A stretch of 64,000 nucleotides of DNA from Arenibacter sp. F20364 (GCF_023015905.1 NZ_JALKBD010000011.1:62001-126000); one strand, 5' to 3'; counted from the stretch's first letter, positions 54,223 through 63,663 are shown. The notes: generated by a model not told the origin, from the letters alone. Made by a program: numbers and translations.

Positions 54223-55999
54223 TCTTCCCCAAAGTTTGCTTTAATATCTTGCCCAATTTACGGTATCCTTTTGCGTTTGGGTGCAATCCATCCGAAAAAA
54301 GAGCGACATCAATTTTCTGGTCCTTACCCAAAAGCGCTACTCCAATATCGGCATAATCCACATTTTTAGAAGTTGCCAATGAAGCTATCCTTATGTTTAA
54401 ATTCCGCATTCGCTCCTCCTTGTCAACCCTTGGAAACAGACCTAACAACAATAGTCTAGCCTTGGGTTGTCTTTCCTTAATGGCATTGATCACCAATTCC
54501 AATCCCTCCAATATCTCTTCATCGGTATTCAGATGTTCATTATTGGTTCCGATCATCAGCACAATTTGCTGGGCATCAAAACCATCCAGTTCATCGTGAT
54601 ATATTCTCCATAGTACGTTCTCAACCCTATCCCACCCGAAACCAAAATTACGGACCTGCAATTTGTCCAAATTTGCCTTCCAGGAATCGGCTCCAGTGCT
54701 TAGATTTGCTTTTGGTGTACCGCCCCAATAATGGGTGATACTATTTCCGAAAAAACATATTTTAGGGGCACTTTCCTTATTCATTTTTAACAATTCCTGA
54801 TGCCGGCCTTCCCAGTGATACATTCTGGGCTCCCTAGCCTGGGTAACCGGAATTGTTGTGGACGTGGTTCCAACCGGTTCCTTTATTATTTTACGAATTT
54901 CCTTCTCATAGGCCACGGCATATTCCGTCATACCCAAATCCGTGGGATGGGTGCCATCTACAAAACTTTCCATGGACAGGCTCAACTCTTCCTTGGTCAA
55001 TAAATGTATATCTCTAACTCCATCGGTCTCCAATTGCCCAAATGCTTCCTTAGCTATTCTATTTAAGTCGGTATAGTTTTTAAGACGTTCGGCATCCACG
55101 GCACCATCGGAATAACCATCGTGTTCCACCAACAAAATTGGCGTATCCGGACGCTTTGTCCTTATCTGATTAATACTGGAAATAATAAGTTTCCTTACGT
55201 CTTCAAGTGAACGATTTTTAGTAGCGACCAAATTGGGAAGACAATCCAAAACATAGATTTTTGCATCTATTTCGGCAATAAAGTCGATTACCTCTTTTTC
55301 CAGTCTACCATTCCCTGAAAATGCTAAATTAATAAGTGGCCTATCTAATTTTCTACTCAAAATGGAGGTCCATGCCATTCCCGGGCGTGAGGCGCATGCG
55401 CCTTGGGCTATGGAAGTGCCATACACTACTACGGGTTTCTCCAACCTTGTTGGCAGAGGCTCCAAAACAGCGTCCTTCGGTATTCCGATTTCCAGCCACT
55501 CCACCTCATTGTACAATGGAAGGTACAACTGATACTCCCTTCCCCTATCGTGGTATTGCTCTTTCGGGTCGATGTTGGAATAGCGATATTGTATGGTATC
55601 GGCAAAGGTATATTTCCCCCTATACCATTGCCAATCGCCATCACTGGTCTTGGCATAAAGATCTACCCCACTAACTCCGGTAGCCGGCATATGCGGCATG
55701 GCATGATTCCCTTTTACCCTGTAGCGTACACTAATCGATTTTGCATCACTCCTAAACCTTAGGGATAGCCCTGCCGAATGTTTGGACAAGTTCCACACCG
55801 CCGCTCGGACAATTCCTTCGGCCTGCTTTGGTAATCGGTAATAGGTAGAGCCCCCCTGACCCGGCCACGCCTTCCCTTCAACACTCCACGAATCGGAGTC
55901 TGCGGGATTCCACCAAGAAATACCCCTGTCCTCTTGGGCAATTGAAAATTGAAATAGCAGTATTATTGCCCATAAACTTAAAATCGACTTGTTTTCCAT
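54212..55999 (-). CDS. Double SGNH/GDSL-hydrolase secreted protein
   Basis: 595 residues. Signal peptide (about 1-21), an N-terminal beta-sandwich of ~170 residues, then two SGNH domains. The first has VVYGTSIAQG (near 193) and DGTHPTDLG; the second has CFFGNSITHYWGG (near 417), MIGTNNEH and DGLHPNAKG. Each keeps its catalytic Ser and Asp-x-x-His, so both sites may work. SGNH enzymes remove acetyl or other acyl esters from polysaccharides. Overlaps the GH27 gene by 11 bp, so deacylation followed by galactoside cleavage is a likely sequence of action. Confidence 0.9.
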   Translation of the reverse strand: MENKSILSLWAIILLFQFSIAQEDRGISWWNPADSDSWSVEGKAWPGQGGSTYYRLPKQAEGIVRAAVWNLSKHSAGLSLRFRSDAKSISVRYRVKGNHAMPHMPATGVSGVDLYAKTSDGDWQWYRGKYTFADTIQYRYSNIDPKEQYHDRGREYQLYLPLYNEVEWLEIGIPKDAVLEPLPTRLEKPVVVYGTSIAQGACASRPGMAWTSILSRKLDRPLINLAFSGNGRLEKEVIDFIAEIDAKIYVLDCLPNLVATKNRSLEDVRKLIISSINQIRTKRPDTPILLVEHDGYSDGAVDAERLKNYTDLNRIAKEAFGQLETDGVRDIHLLTKEELSLSMESFVDGTHPTDLGMTEYAVAYEKEIRKIIKEPVGTTSTTIPVTQAREPRMYHWEGRHQELLKMNKESAPKICFFGNSITHYWGGTPKANLSTGADSWKANLDKLQVRNFGFGWDRVENVLWRIYHDELDGFDAQQIVLMIGTNNEHLNTDEEILEGLELVINAIKERQPKARLLLLGLFPRVDKEERMRNLNIRIASLATSKNVDYADIGVALLGKDQKIDVALFSDGLHPNAKGYRKLGKILKQTLGKNAN

Positions 56000-56005
56000 A
56001 TCTAC

Positions 56006-56509
56006 TTATTCTTGATTTTTTCTTTTAATAGGTATAAAGACCTCTTCTTCTGAATTGGGGTCGTTATTCCGGTATTTATTGCCCATAATCTCGAAATGTT
56101 CCCTATGATCCAATTCAAAGTCCGATTTTGGCAACCATTCCCCAAAAATATACTGCGCCGTGATTGGAAAGGAACTGGGCAATCCCCTATGGACAAAAAC
56201 GGCATACAAACCTCCGGACAAGGTATGTGATTCCATTCCTTCAGGTATTTTGGTATTATCCTCCACCTCTACCACAGCCCATTTCTCAAATTGGGTAGAC
56301 ATATTAAATTCATTAAAGTTAAGTGCACCGTCATAAACTTGCATACTCATCAGGTCGTCCGAAATAGGATTTCTGATTTCCTTTCTTCTGGGCATAAATC
56401 CTTGCCAAAGTTCTTTGGTCCTATCCTCTGCCAAGGACATTGCCAATCGGTTTCCGATTAATTTTTTTTCGGACACTTTTTCAATACGTCGAAATATTTC
56501 TAAATCCAT
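56006..56509 (-). CDS. GyrI-like/effector-binding domain protein
   Basis: 167 residues. The fold is like the effector-binding half of AraC/BmrR-type regulators: the sequence LSGGLYAVFVHRGLPSSF and FGEWLPKSDFELDHREHFEI are its conserved strands. No DNA-binding domain is present, so it may bind a small hydrophobic or cationic ligand on its own. It lies 6 bp upstream of the double-SGNH gene on the same strand, so it can be part of that transcript. Confidence 0.85.
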   Translation of the reverse strand: MDLEIFRRIEKVSEKKLIGNRLAMSLAEDRTKELWQGFMPRRKEIRNPISDDLMSMQVYDGALNFNEFNMSTQFEKWAVVEVEDNTKIPEGMESHTLSGGLYAVFVHRGLPSSFPITAQYIFGEWLPKSDFELDHREHFEIMGNKYRNNDPNSEEEVFIPIKRKNQE

Positions 56510-56548
56510 AAGGCATCTCCATTTTTACTATGTACCATCAATGTCATC

Positions 56549-57814
56549 CTATTTTTCCATTTGGGAACTGATAAAAGGTATTCTAGGGGCCAAAAAATAA
56601 CCGGTAAGGCTGGCAAACAGAATGGGGATAAAATATGCAAACCCTGTCAAAGTAGCCAAAAGGATTGTAGTGCTCATTGGTGTTCTGGTAACACAAGCAT
56701 TTATGGCAGCCATGCAACTTATTATGGCCAAAGTTGGATTTATGGAAGGGAATAATATATGCAATATCAACCCCAGACTAACCCCAACAAAAAATAAAGG
56801 AATGATAAATCCGCCACGCCAACCTGACGTCACCGTTATGGCTATAGCTACAATTTTAAAAAGCAAGATCGCCACAAGGGTATTTAAGGAAAAATCCCTA
56901 GTGAGCAATTCGTTAATTTCATGATGGCCAAAATATCTTGTCAACGGAAAGTAATAGGCAATAATCCCCAGTAAAATTCCTCCTATCAGGGTTTTTATAT
57001 AAATAGGAATGACCCCTTTTTCAAAAATAGCCTTAAAAAATTTAGTGCAATAGATAAATCCCCACGCCACAACAGTCCCTGCCATAGCAAATATTACCGC
57101 ATAGAGAAAATCGAAGACACCTGCATATTCATATTCCGATAAATTCCAAATAGGGCCTATCCCCAAATGGATGACCAGTGCAAATACCACATAACTAAAA
57201 CTACTTGCCACCAAGGCAGGAATAATGGCCTTATAATATTCTACTGCGTGCTTATGGTGAAGTATTTCCAAAGAAAATAAACTTCCCCCCAACGGAGCTC
57301 CGAATAAGGCAGTAAAACCTGAAGCCATACCAGCTATACTCAAGGACCTGAGCTCCTCTCCTTTTAACCTAAATATTTTCCCCAGCCAGCTTCCTGTTGA
57401 ACCTGTGACCTGCACCAAAGGTGCTTCTGGACCCAGACTACCACCAGAAGCCACGCATAGCAGGGAAGATAATATCATAGAAGGATTGTTTTTGGGATCT
57501 AACTTTCCCTTATTAAAACGAATGTTGTTGACAATGAGATGAATTTCACCCGGATCACCAATAAAGTGAATTACCAAGCCAGCCAATAAGCCGGCAATAG
57601 ACATAAGGGGTATTACCTGCCAACCTCCAAAAAAGGCCATTTTATGTGTCAGGAACTCTAAAATAATCCAATATAAGCCTGCAATCAATCCCCCCGCCAA
57701 TCCCAAAATGGCCCATAACAAAAAAGTGCGACTGAATACAAAGGGATTAAACCGAATAGGCTGGTCCAAAATATTCAGATAAGTAATCAGTTTTCTTCTA
57801 CGTTTTAGCTTCAC
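56549..57814 (-). CDS. ClC-family chloride channel/exchanger
   Basis: 421 residues, about ten membrane helices. The selectivity motifs are GGSLGPEAPLVQ (near 120; the Glu corresponds to the gating glutamate) and WRGGFIIPLFFVG (near 340). It probably exchanges Cl- for H+ across the inner membrane. The start is GTG. Lacks the CBS domains found in longer members. 39 bp before the GyrI-like gene, but no functional link is evident. Confidence 0.9.
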   Translation of the reverse strand: MKLKRRRKLITYLNILDQPIRFNPFVFSRTFLLWAILGLAGGLIAGLYWIILEFLTHKMAFFGGWQVIPLMSIAGLLAGLVIHFIGDPGEIHLIVNNIRFNKGKLDPKNNPSMILSSLLCVASGGSLGPEAPLVQVTGSTGSWLGKIFRLKGEELRSLSIAGMASGFTALFGAPLGGSLFSLEILHHKHAVEYYKAIIPALVASSFSYVVFALVIHLGIGPIWNLSEYEYAGVFDFLYAVIFAMAGTVVAWGFIYCTKFFKAIFEKGVIPIYIKTLIGGILLGIIAYYFPLTRYFGHHEINELLTRDFSLNTLVAILLFKIVAIAITVTSGWRGGFIIPLFFVGVSLGLILHILFPSINPTLAIISCMAAINACVTRTPMSTTILLATLTGFAYFIPILFASLTGYFLAPRIPFISSQMEK

Positions 57815-57846
57815 TATTCCATATACTTTTTAAACAGGTATACCAT

Positions 57847-57968
57847 AACCATCCATGGATTATTTTGAAACCTTAAATATAGCGACATGAAGGAAAAGTA
57901 GGAAGAATTTTAGAAAAGTATCTACGCCAACCGAAATTTACACCACAGAAAATAATCCATGGATGGTT
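57847..57968. repeat. Perfect 20-bp inverted repeat flanking an 82-bp core
   Basis: aaccatccatggattatttt at 57847-57866 and its exact reverse complement at 57949-57968 enclose 82 bp of ordinary AT-rich DNA. Each arm carries the 10-bp palindrome atccatggat. No ORF lies inside. It could be a small inverted-repeat element or a paired binding site. It occupies much of the 363-bp gap between ClC and the FKBP gene. Confidence 0.7.
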
Positions 57969-58097
57969 CATCAACAAACCAGTTGGTCGGTTTAATATTC
58001 AATTGTGCTGCCCTTAGCGCCAAGTTTGGTATTTCGTCGGCAAATTATACCTTAAATCTACCTTTATATCAAAATTTCAAAATCGACAAAAAGAAAA

Positions 58098-58117
58098 AAC
58101 CAACCTTACGGTTGGTT
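58098..58117 (-). terminator. Terminator of the FKBP gene
   Basis: Perfect 8-bp stem aaccaacc / ggttggtt with loop TTAC. A T-run follows on the minus strand. It is 61 bp after the FKBP stop. Confidence 0.75.
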
Positions 58118-58177
58118 CTTTAGTTTGTTCCTACCATTGGTCAAAAGCCAAAAACAAGTAAAAAATAAGGTGTTTTT

Positions 58178-58639
58178 TTAATTTACCGAAATAAGAGTGA
58201 CCTCGAAAACAAGTACAGAACCCCCTGGAATTCCATTATAATCCCTGCTACCATAGCCTAAATGCGCGGGCACCAAAAGTATTCCGCTACCGCCTTCCTT
58301 AAAATAGGTAATACCTTCCGTCCAACCTGCTATCACTTGATTCAATCCAAAGGTAACCCCCTCTTCATCGCTTTGATCGAATACGGAACCATTCAGAAAA
58401 TAGCCTTTGTAAGCAACAGTAACATTGGAAGAAGCTTCAGCCTGTGTTCCTGTCCCTTCTTCTTCAATTACGTAATAAAGTCCTGAATTACTTCTTACGG
58501 CGGTTAAATTGTTCTCCTCAACATAAGCCTGAATGTCTGCCTCGTTCTTGGCTACATAATCGATATCTTCCTCGGTCTTCTTCTCGTTATCACATGAAAT
58601 AAACAAAACAAGGGCCAGGGTAAAAAGTGCATTCTTCAT
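58178..58639 (-). CDS. FKBP-type peptidyl-prolyl cis-trans isomerase lipoprotein
   Basis: The start is placed at the second ATG (58639, MKNALFTLALVLFISC) because it directly begins the lipoprotein signal (Cys16). About 153 residues. The FKBP core (VTVAYKGYFLNGSVFDQSDEEGVTFGLNQVIAGW, near 70-110, and a GYGSRDYNGIPGGSVLVFEVTL end) is complete. It speeds proline isomerisation in folding of envelope proteins. A TATATTTG promoter lies upstream. Confidence 0.92.
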   Translation of the reverse strand: MKNALFTLALVLFISCDNEKKTEEDIDYVAKNEADIQAYVEENNLTAVRSNSGLYYVIEEEGTGTQAEASSNVTVAYKGYFLNGSVFDQSDEEGVTFGLNQVIAGWTEGITYFKEGGSGILLVPAHLGYGSRDYNGIPGGSVLVFEVTLISVN

Positions 58640-58659
58640 AATTATCATTTTTTAAGGGC

Positions 58660-58667
58660 CAAATATA
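58660..58667 (-). promoter_or_regulatory. -7 element TATATTTG for the FKBP gene
   Basis: Exact minus-strand consensus, 21 bp before the chosen ATG. Confidence 0.5.
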
Positions 58668-58742
58668 ACAAAATCCCTAAATCGGTCTAAGCCGGACACC
58701 CCAAAGGGTCTTATAAATTTTAGTTAATTATATAAATCAAAA

Positions 58743-58774
58743 ACCCTTAAAACTTTTTTTAAAGTCTTAAGGGT
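58743..58774 (-). terminator. Terminator of the Tat Gfo/Idh/MocA gene
   Basis: acccttaa / ttaagggt stem extended by aaactttt-type pairing with one mismatch, with a T/A-rich centre. It lies 24 bp after the gene's stop. Confidence 0.7.
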
Positions 58775-58797
58775 GTTCAGTTGTCTACACTACTACC

Positions 58798-60264
58798 TTA
58801 AACTACAAAGCCAGGTCTATAATTTCTGGTTACAAACTGATTTGCTTCCTCCAGATTGGTAATACGCATATTCTCTCCGTCCCAAAGTAATTTCTTACGG
58901 GCAAAGAACTCCATCTTACCCTTCTCGTTTTCCCTTTGCAACAAATAGCTGCGAATGGCAAGGTTACCCATTAGAACTGTCTCTGTCATAGGTCCCGCAT
59001 AGTCAAAAGAGGATGTTAACCCAAGATGTTCTTCACTGCCAAAACCGGCCTTACAGGCATCTATCCATTTACGTTGATGTCCGTATTCCGGTTCATCATT
59101 GGGCTCCACTTCCGGACCAAAATCCGTAGTACCATCATTAAGGTAAAGCTTTGGCATTAGAGGAGAACTGTCGTTTATATTGGTAGAGATAATCCCCTTT
59201 TCCCCTATCATCAATACCCCGTTTTGGCTACCATTTCCACCAATTTCGTGATCTGCAGGAATTATTTCTGGATGGGCCGGTCTAATACCGCCATCGCTCC
59301 AGGTCATTTCAATAGGCGATTGACTCTTTTGAGTTGCTCCAAAGTGCAAGGTTATAAAGGAAGAAGCAGGACATCCTTCCGGGTGATAATCTGCATTCCA
59401 CATATCCGTGTACACTGCCCCTACGCTACATTCCGCATCTGTAGGATACTTAAGACCCAAAGTCCTGAAAGGTATATCGATCAAATGACAGCCTACATCT
59501 CCCAAAGCTCCAGTACCGTATTCCCACCAACCCCTCCATCCAAATGGATGCAAGTTAGGGGTATAAGGCTTAAATTCGGATGGCCCTAACCATAGGTCCC
59601 AATTAAGGTCTTTTGGTTTGGCACTCGGGTCAGGTTTCGGAAACGCCCCACCTTGTGGCCAAACAGGTCTATTGGTCCATACCTGTACTTTGGAAATCTT
59701 ACCAAGCACTCCGGAATCCACCCATTTTTGAACCATGCCCAACAAAGGATTGGAACCTCCTTGATTACCCATTTGCGTCACTATTTTTTTACTTCTTGCC
59801 ATCTCGGTAAGCATTCTAGCTTCCCGTATATTATGGGTCATGGGTTTTTGTACATATACATTCACCCCTCGTTCCATAGCGTATGCCGCTGCTGGCCCAT
59901 GAACGTGATCTGGAGTGGAAATGGTAACGGCATCTATCCCTTTTTCCTTATCCAACATCTCCCTAAAATCGGCATAAAGCTTTGCTTTTGGGAAGAGTTC
60001 TACTGATTTCTTTGCCGATCCGGAAAAATCCACATCGCATAAGGCAACTACTTTTTCCCTTCCCCCTACCGAGGCATTGCGAATGTCACTGGCACCCTTT
60101 CCCCCGGCACCTATGGCCGCTATATTTAAACGATCACTGGGAGCAGTATAACCAACACCTCCAAGTACATGCCTGGGCACGAAAAAGATGGAGGATGCCA
60201 TTGCACCTTTTTTGATAAATGATCTGCGGGAATCCACAGACTTTTCAGGTTTATTTTTCTTCAT
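58798..60264 (-). CDS. Tat-exported Gfo/Idh/MocA-family oxidoreductase
   Basis: 488 residues. Twin-arginine leader SRRSFIKKGAMASSIFF, then a Rossmann domain with IAAIGAGGKGAS and the family's KPM block, here YVQKPMTHNIREA (Gln in place of the usual Glu). The C-terminal domain is the longer 'bacterial type' form with LGDVGCHLIDIPF near 270. Proteins of this class carry a tightly bound NAD(P) through the Tat route and act on sugars or inositol-like polyols in the periplasm. Not in an operon; its neighbours are FKBP and GNAT genes. Substrate unknown. Confidence 0.9.
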   Translation of the reverse strand: MKKNKPEKSVDSRRSFIKKGAMASSIFFVPRHVLGGVGYTAPSDRLNIAAIGAGGKGASDIRNASVGGREKVVALCDVDFSGSAKKSVELFPKAKLYADFREMLDKEKGIDAVTISTPDHVHGPAAAYAMERGVNVYVQKPMTHNIREARMLTEMARSKKIVTQMGNQGGSNPLLGMVQKWVDSGVLGKISKVQVWTNRPVWPQGGAFPKPDPSAKPKDLNWDLWLGPSEFKPYTPNLHPFGWRGWWEYGTGALGDVGCHLIDIPFRTLGLKYPTDAECSVGAVYTDMWNADYHPEGCPASSFITLHFGATQKSQSPIEMTWSDGGIRPAHPEIIPADHEIGGNGSQNGVLMIGEKGIISTNINDSSPLMPKLYLNDGTTDFGPEVEPNDEPEYGHQRKWIDACKAGFGSEEHLGLTSSFDYAGPMTETVLMGNLAIRSYLLQRENEKGKMEFFARKKLLWDGENMRITNLEEANQFVTRNYRPGFVV

Positions 60265-60703
60265 AATTATTGATTATTACATTTTTTGCAATCTCTTTTT
60301 CAATATCAAAAAAATCTATCCAAACAGTGCCTCTACAACAATATTATTGTGGTTCCAGCCAGTTCTGCTTTAGGGATTTAGCAATATATAACATATTAAT
60401 TTACCTTATCTCTAAAATTTTCTCAAAAACTACTATAATATTAACCCTAAAAAAAACCTCGGCCCTATGATATTGGCAAGGTAAAAAAGGCGATGTAATA
60501 CTCTGAATACTCAGCTCTAGCCCTCCGTAAAAGTCTAATATTGTATTACTAAAAGGTAGGCATTTCTACTGAAACCAGCTTATAGGACAAACCTCACCCT
60601 GTGCCAAAATAGATTTGCCAGCTGTAATGATTATCGACCGGATTTTGAAAATGTGCGCTGCCGCTGCAACTAGGGCCACTGGCTACAGCATATGGCTGAA
60701 CGT
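60265..60703. other. Gene-free region
   Basis: 439 bp between the Gfo/Idh/MocA gene and the GNAT gene. The only open frames are short and overlap the gene starts. The left part should hold the promoter of the oxidoreductase. No repeat or strong hairpin was seen. Confidence 0.4.
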
Positions 60704-61150
60704 TTAGTTCTTTTTAATAAGAGCTTCGGTTTTAAGCACGTAAATGCGGCTTTCCTTTTCCTTAAAGCCCAAGCTTTTGTATAGATTAATAGCTTCTATT
60801 CGTTTATCTGCGCTAAAAAGAAGGATTTCGGTAAGGCCATTTTCCTTTCCCAATTCCACCAATTTTTCCATTAGTTTCCTACCAATGCCCTGACCCCTAT
60901 GTTCCACATCTACTACCACATCCTCAACCCAGCCCTTGATCCCGGATATAACGGTGTAGGTGCACATTAAGGCCATGCCCAATACCTTATCATTATCAAT
61001 ACAATACACCAAACTAATGGGGTTCTCAGGATCTAGTACCTGCTTCAGGTCTATTTGTTTTATATCCGCATTCAATTGGCGGAACAATCCTGCCAGTTGC
61101 TTCTCCATATCCGCATTAATTTCGGACTCTTGTAACAATGCTATTTTCAT
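60704..61150 (-). CDS. GNAT-family N-acetyltransferase
   Basis: 148 residues. The acetyl-CoA loop is HRGQGIGRKLMEKLVELG near residue 86, preceded by the strand VEDVVVDVE. C-terminal strand ALNLYKSLGF-like motif (AINLYKSLGFKEKESRIY). Acetylates an amino group of a small molecule or protein; substrate not predictable. Single gene; 75 bp downstream of GH16. Confidence 0.9.
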   Translation of the reverse strand: MKIALLQESEINADMEKQLAGLFRQLNADIKQIDLKQVLDPENPISLVYCIDNDKVLGMALMCTYTVISGIKGWVEDVVVDVEHRGQGIGRKLMEKLVELGKENGLTEILLFSADKRIEAINLYKSLGFKEKESRIYVLKTEALIKKN

Positions 61151-61225
61151 CTATTTTCTATAAAGTTTACCTCTAAAACTTCAAGGTTTTATTTTTGCTA
61201 ATTTAATAAACTTCTTTTGTTGTTT

Positions 61226-62008
61226 TCAATTCCCATTTTCCTTTTGGTAAACCTTTACATAATCCACCATAAACACATCCGGAAAAATGGTCTTTAATAT
61301 CTCCTCCTTTTTGCTCGGGTATTCCATGCTCAAGATGATATATTCATCTATATTGGAGATGCCGGCGGTAACCTCATAATACTTATAACCATCCACATAA
61401 AAAATATATTTGTCCGGGAACCATTCCAAACCAAAGGTGTGAAACCCCAAACCTACCCCTCTGCGATAACTCTGCATTCCCTTGGTGGACTTTTGATTGG
61501 GACCGTAGGCCCAATGAACATTATGGGATACAATATCGGTACCCAACTTCTTGAAAAACTCCATTATATCTATTTCCGCGCCAAATTTTGACGGATCTTC
61601 CCCTTTACTTATCTCAGGGGACTGCAACCAGAAAGCCGCCCATACCCCTTGTGACTTTTGCAGTTTGGCCCTACATTCATAATAGCCATATTTGGACATA
61701 AACTTGCCTTGGGTACCAACTGCACTGCCCAAAAGGGAGTCTCCCTTTTTAATGGCATATAATTTTAAATATCCCTTTTCAACTTTTACAGCTTCCTCGG
61801 ATACATAAGCTATGGCCCTCGGTCCAATCCCCCTAACTGCCCATTTGGTAGTATCCAAGCTTTTGCCCTTAAACTGATCTTCCCAAACCAATTTATAACC
61901 CATTTTCTCAGGATTAAACCGTTTTCTGGACATCGGTCCTTGTGCAGGGCGCTGGGCCAGGGCAAAACCCATAATAAAAAGGAAAAATAATGCAGGTGTC
62001 AATTTCAT
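61226..62008 (-). CDS. Secreted GH16-family glycoside hydrolase
   Basis: 260 residues. Signal peptide (about 1-18, ending ALA-QR). The jelly-roll enzyme has the catalytic motif EIDIME with nucleophile Glu145, Asp147 and acid/base Glu150. It cuts beta-1,3/1,4-linked glucans or galactans such as agarose, carrageenan, porphyran or laminarin. The compact size without carbohydrate-binding modules gives no subfamily hint. It lies near, but not in one transcript with, GH27 and the propeller glycosidase. Confidence 0.93.
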   Translation of the reverse strand: MKLTPALFFLFIMGFALAQRPAQGPMSRKRFNPEKMGYKLVWEDQFKGKSLDTTKWAVRGIGPRAIAYVSEEAVKVEKGYLKLYAIKKGDSLLGSAVGTQGKFMSKYGYYECRAKLQKSQGVWAAFWLQSPEISKGEDPSKFGAEIDIMEFFKKLGTDIVSHNVHWAYGPNQKSTKGMQSYRRGVGLGFHTFGLEWFPDKYIFYVDGYKYYEVTAGISNIDEYIILSMEYPSKKEEILKTIFPDVFMVDYVKVYQKENGN

Positions 62009-62220
62009 TTTAATCTGATTTTAGCCTTTGAAGGGTTGGACGAAAACAAACACAACCTATATCCTAACTTCACACACCATAAATGTTTAATGGCTTATGC
62101 CCTACATTAAAACACCATAACATACAATGTTACCTTCAACAGCAAGATAATACACTTGGGCCGGCATTATCTGGCAGATTCTATCAAAAATTGTTATAAT
62201 TTTAACCCCAATATATAACA

Positions 62221-62308
62221 TTTGGGTGTGTCCCTATCGGGCCGGGCTATCCGCTTCAAATCCTCTGCCTTCCGCCTGCGGGCTTTTCACTACTATCCCT
62301 CACACAAA
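62221..62308. repeat. Long interspersed-repeat-like element in the GH16-glycosidase gap
   Basis: A GC-rich block starting gggtgtgtccctatcgggcc and ending ctatccctcacac stands out from AT-rich flanks; its two ends are complementary (gtgtg/cacac) and it holds inner stems. The layout (gggYgtg.ccc..cgggct.tccgct...cgggct.tt.c.ct..atccctcac) is one I know from many intergenic regions of flavobacteria. The rest of the 498-bp gap shows no gene. Confidence 0.6.
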
Positions 62309-62506
62309 TAGGAAAGCTTTAAATATCAGTTGACCCAAATTGTGGTTTGGGCATAACAGCCAACAGTAGCAAAAATTCGCCCGACAACAACTTGAACATG
62401 TGGATGAGCTATATTTTATGCCCTGAACAACAGCGAATAAAAAGGAATTATTATCTTCCATACTTAAAATAACCTTTCTAACGCGCTCTTCCTAAAAAAC
62501 TAACTT

Positions 62507-63472
62507 ATGAAAAAGTGTCTACTCTTTCTTACCGCCCTTATGGTTTTACCGACATCTTGCAAAGACCAGCTAAAAACCAAGGAAAAAATGAAGAACGATC
62601 AACAATCTAAGGTAATACCCAAAGATTCTGTGCCTTTCCCCGTCCAATTGGTACAATTCCACACCCCAAAGGAAAATCCAGTTTTTACCGGTACAGGCTT
62701 GGACACTTGGGATCAAAAAATTAGGGAAAGGGGGTATATCCTGAAAGAAGGGGACACCTACCATATGTGGTATACGGGCTTCCAAACGGAAGAAGAACCG
62801 CTTTCTCTTGGTTACGCTACCTCGCCTGACGGAATCTCCTGGAAACGTTACGCCGACAAGCCCGTTTTTAATGGGAGTTGGACAGAGGATATGATGGTTA
62901 TAAATGTTGATGGCATGTATCATATGTTTGCTGAAGGTAAAAACGATGTCGCCCATAGGCTTACCTCTACAGATCGTATTCATTGGACAGACCATGGTTC
63001 CTTGGATATACGCACTGTAAATGGCTCCCCTTTGAGCGAAGGACCCTATGGGACACCTACCGCATGGCGGGAAAACAACCTTTGGTACTTGTTCTATGAG
63101 CGGAATGATCTGGGTATTTGGCTTGCCACCTCTAAAGATTTAAAAGTATGGACCAATATTCAGGATGAACCAGTAATTTCTATGGGACCCGAAGAGTACG
63201 ATAAGTATGGGGTCGCCGTAAATCAAATCATAAAATACAAGGAATGGTATTATGCCTATTACCACGGCACCCCTTTTGAAGATTGGAGCCTATGGTCTAC
63301 CAATGTAGCGGCTTCAAAGGATTTGGTGAATTGGAAAAAATACCCTCAAAATCCAATAATGGAGGAAAATAGATCCAGCGGAATCCTAGTTCCGGATGGG
63401 GAACAATATAGGCTTTATACCATGCACGATAAAGTAGAGGTACATTTTCCGAAAAGTACCACAAAAAACTAA
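62507..63472 (+). CDS. Five-bladed beta-propeller glycosidase-like lipoprotein
   Basis: 321 residues. Lipoprotein signal ending VLPTSC (Cys18). The body has the repeating blades of the GH32/43/62/68/117/130 fold, e.g. YHMWYTGFQTEEEPLSLGYATSPDGISWKRY and HMFAEGKNDVAHRLTSTDRIHWTDHG. An Asp in GTGLDTWDQKIRERG near the first blade may be the base. It cannot be placed in one CAZy family by eye. Likely outside or in the periplasm, trimming oligosaccharides in line with the nearby GH16. Confidence 0.85.
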   Translation: MKKCLLFLTALMVLPTSCKDQLKTKEKMKNDQQSKVIPKDSVPFPVQLVQFHTPKENPVFTGTGLDTWDQKIRERGYILKEGDTYHMWYTGFQTEEEPLSLGYATSPDGISWKRYADKPVFNGSWTEDMMVINVDGMYHMFAEGKNDVAHRLTSTDRIHWTDHGSLDIRTVNGSPLSEGPYGTPTAWRENNLWYLFYERNDLGIWLATSKDLKVWTNIQDEPVISMGPEEYDKYGVAVNQIIKYKEWYYAYYHGTPFEDWSLWSTNVAASKDLVNWKKYPQNPIMEENRSSGILVPDGEQYRLYTMHDKVEVHFPKSTTKN

Positions 63473-63663
63473 AGATTGCTTCTTAAGATACGCTATTTAC
63501 TTCCCGATTTGGACTATTTGTACGGTATCTGCGTAAAATCGTAAATCCAACCACTTGGTTTGTTTGTGTCGCTCATGGACGCCTTTATAGGCTAAAAAGC
63601 AACGATATAAAACGTAAAAATATCTATGACATACCCATATTTAATGGTTGGGCCCACAAAATC

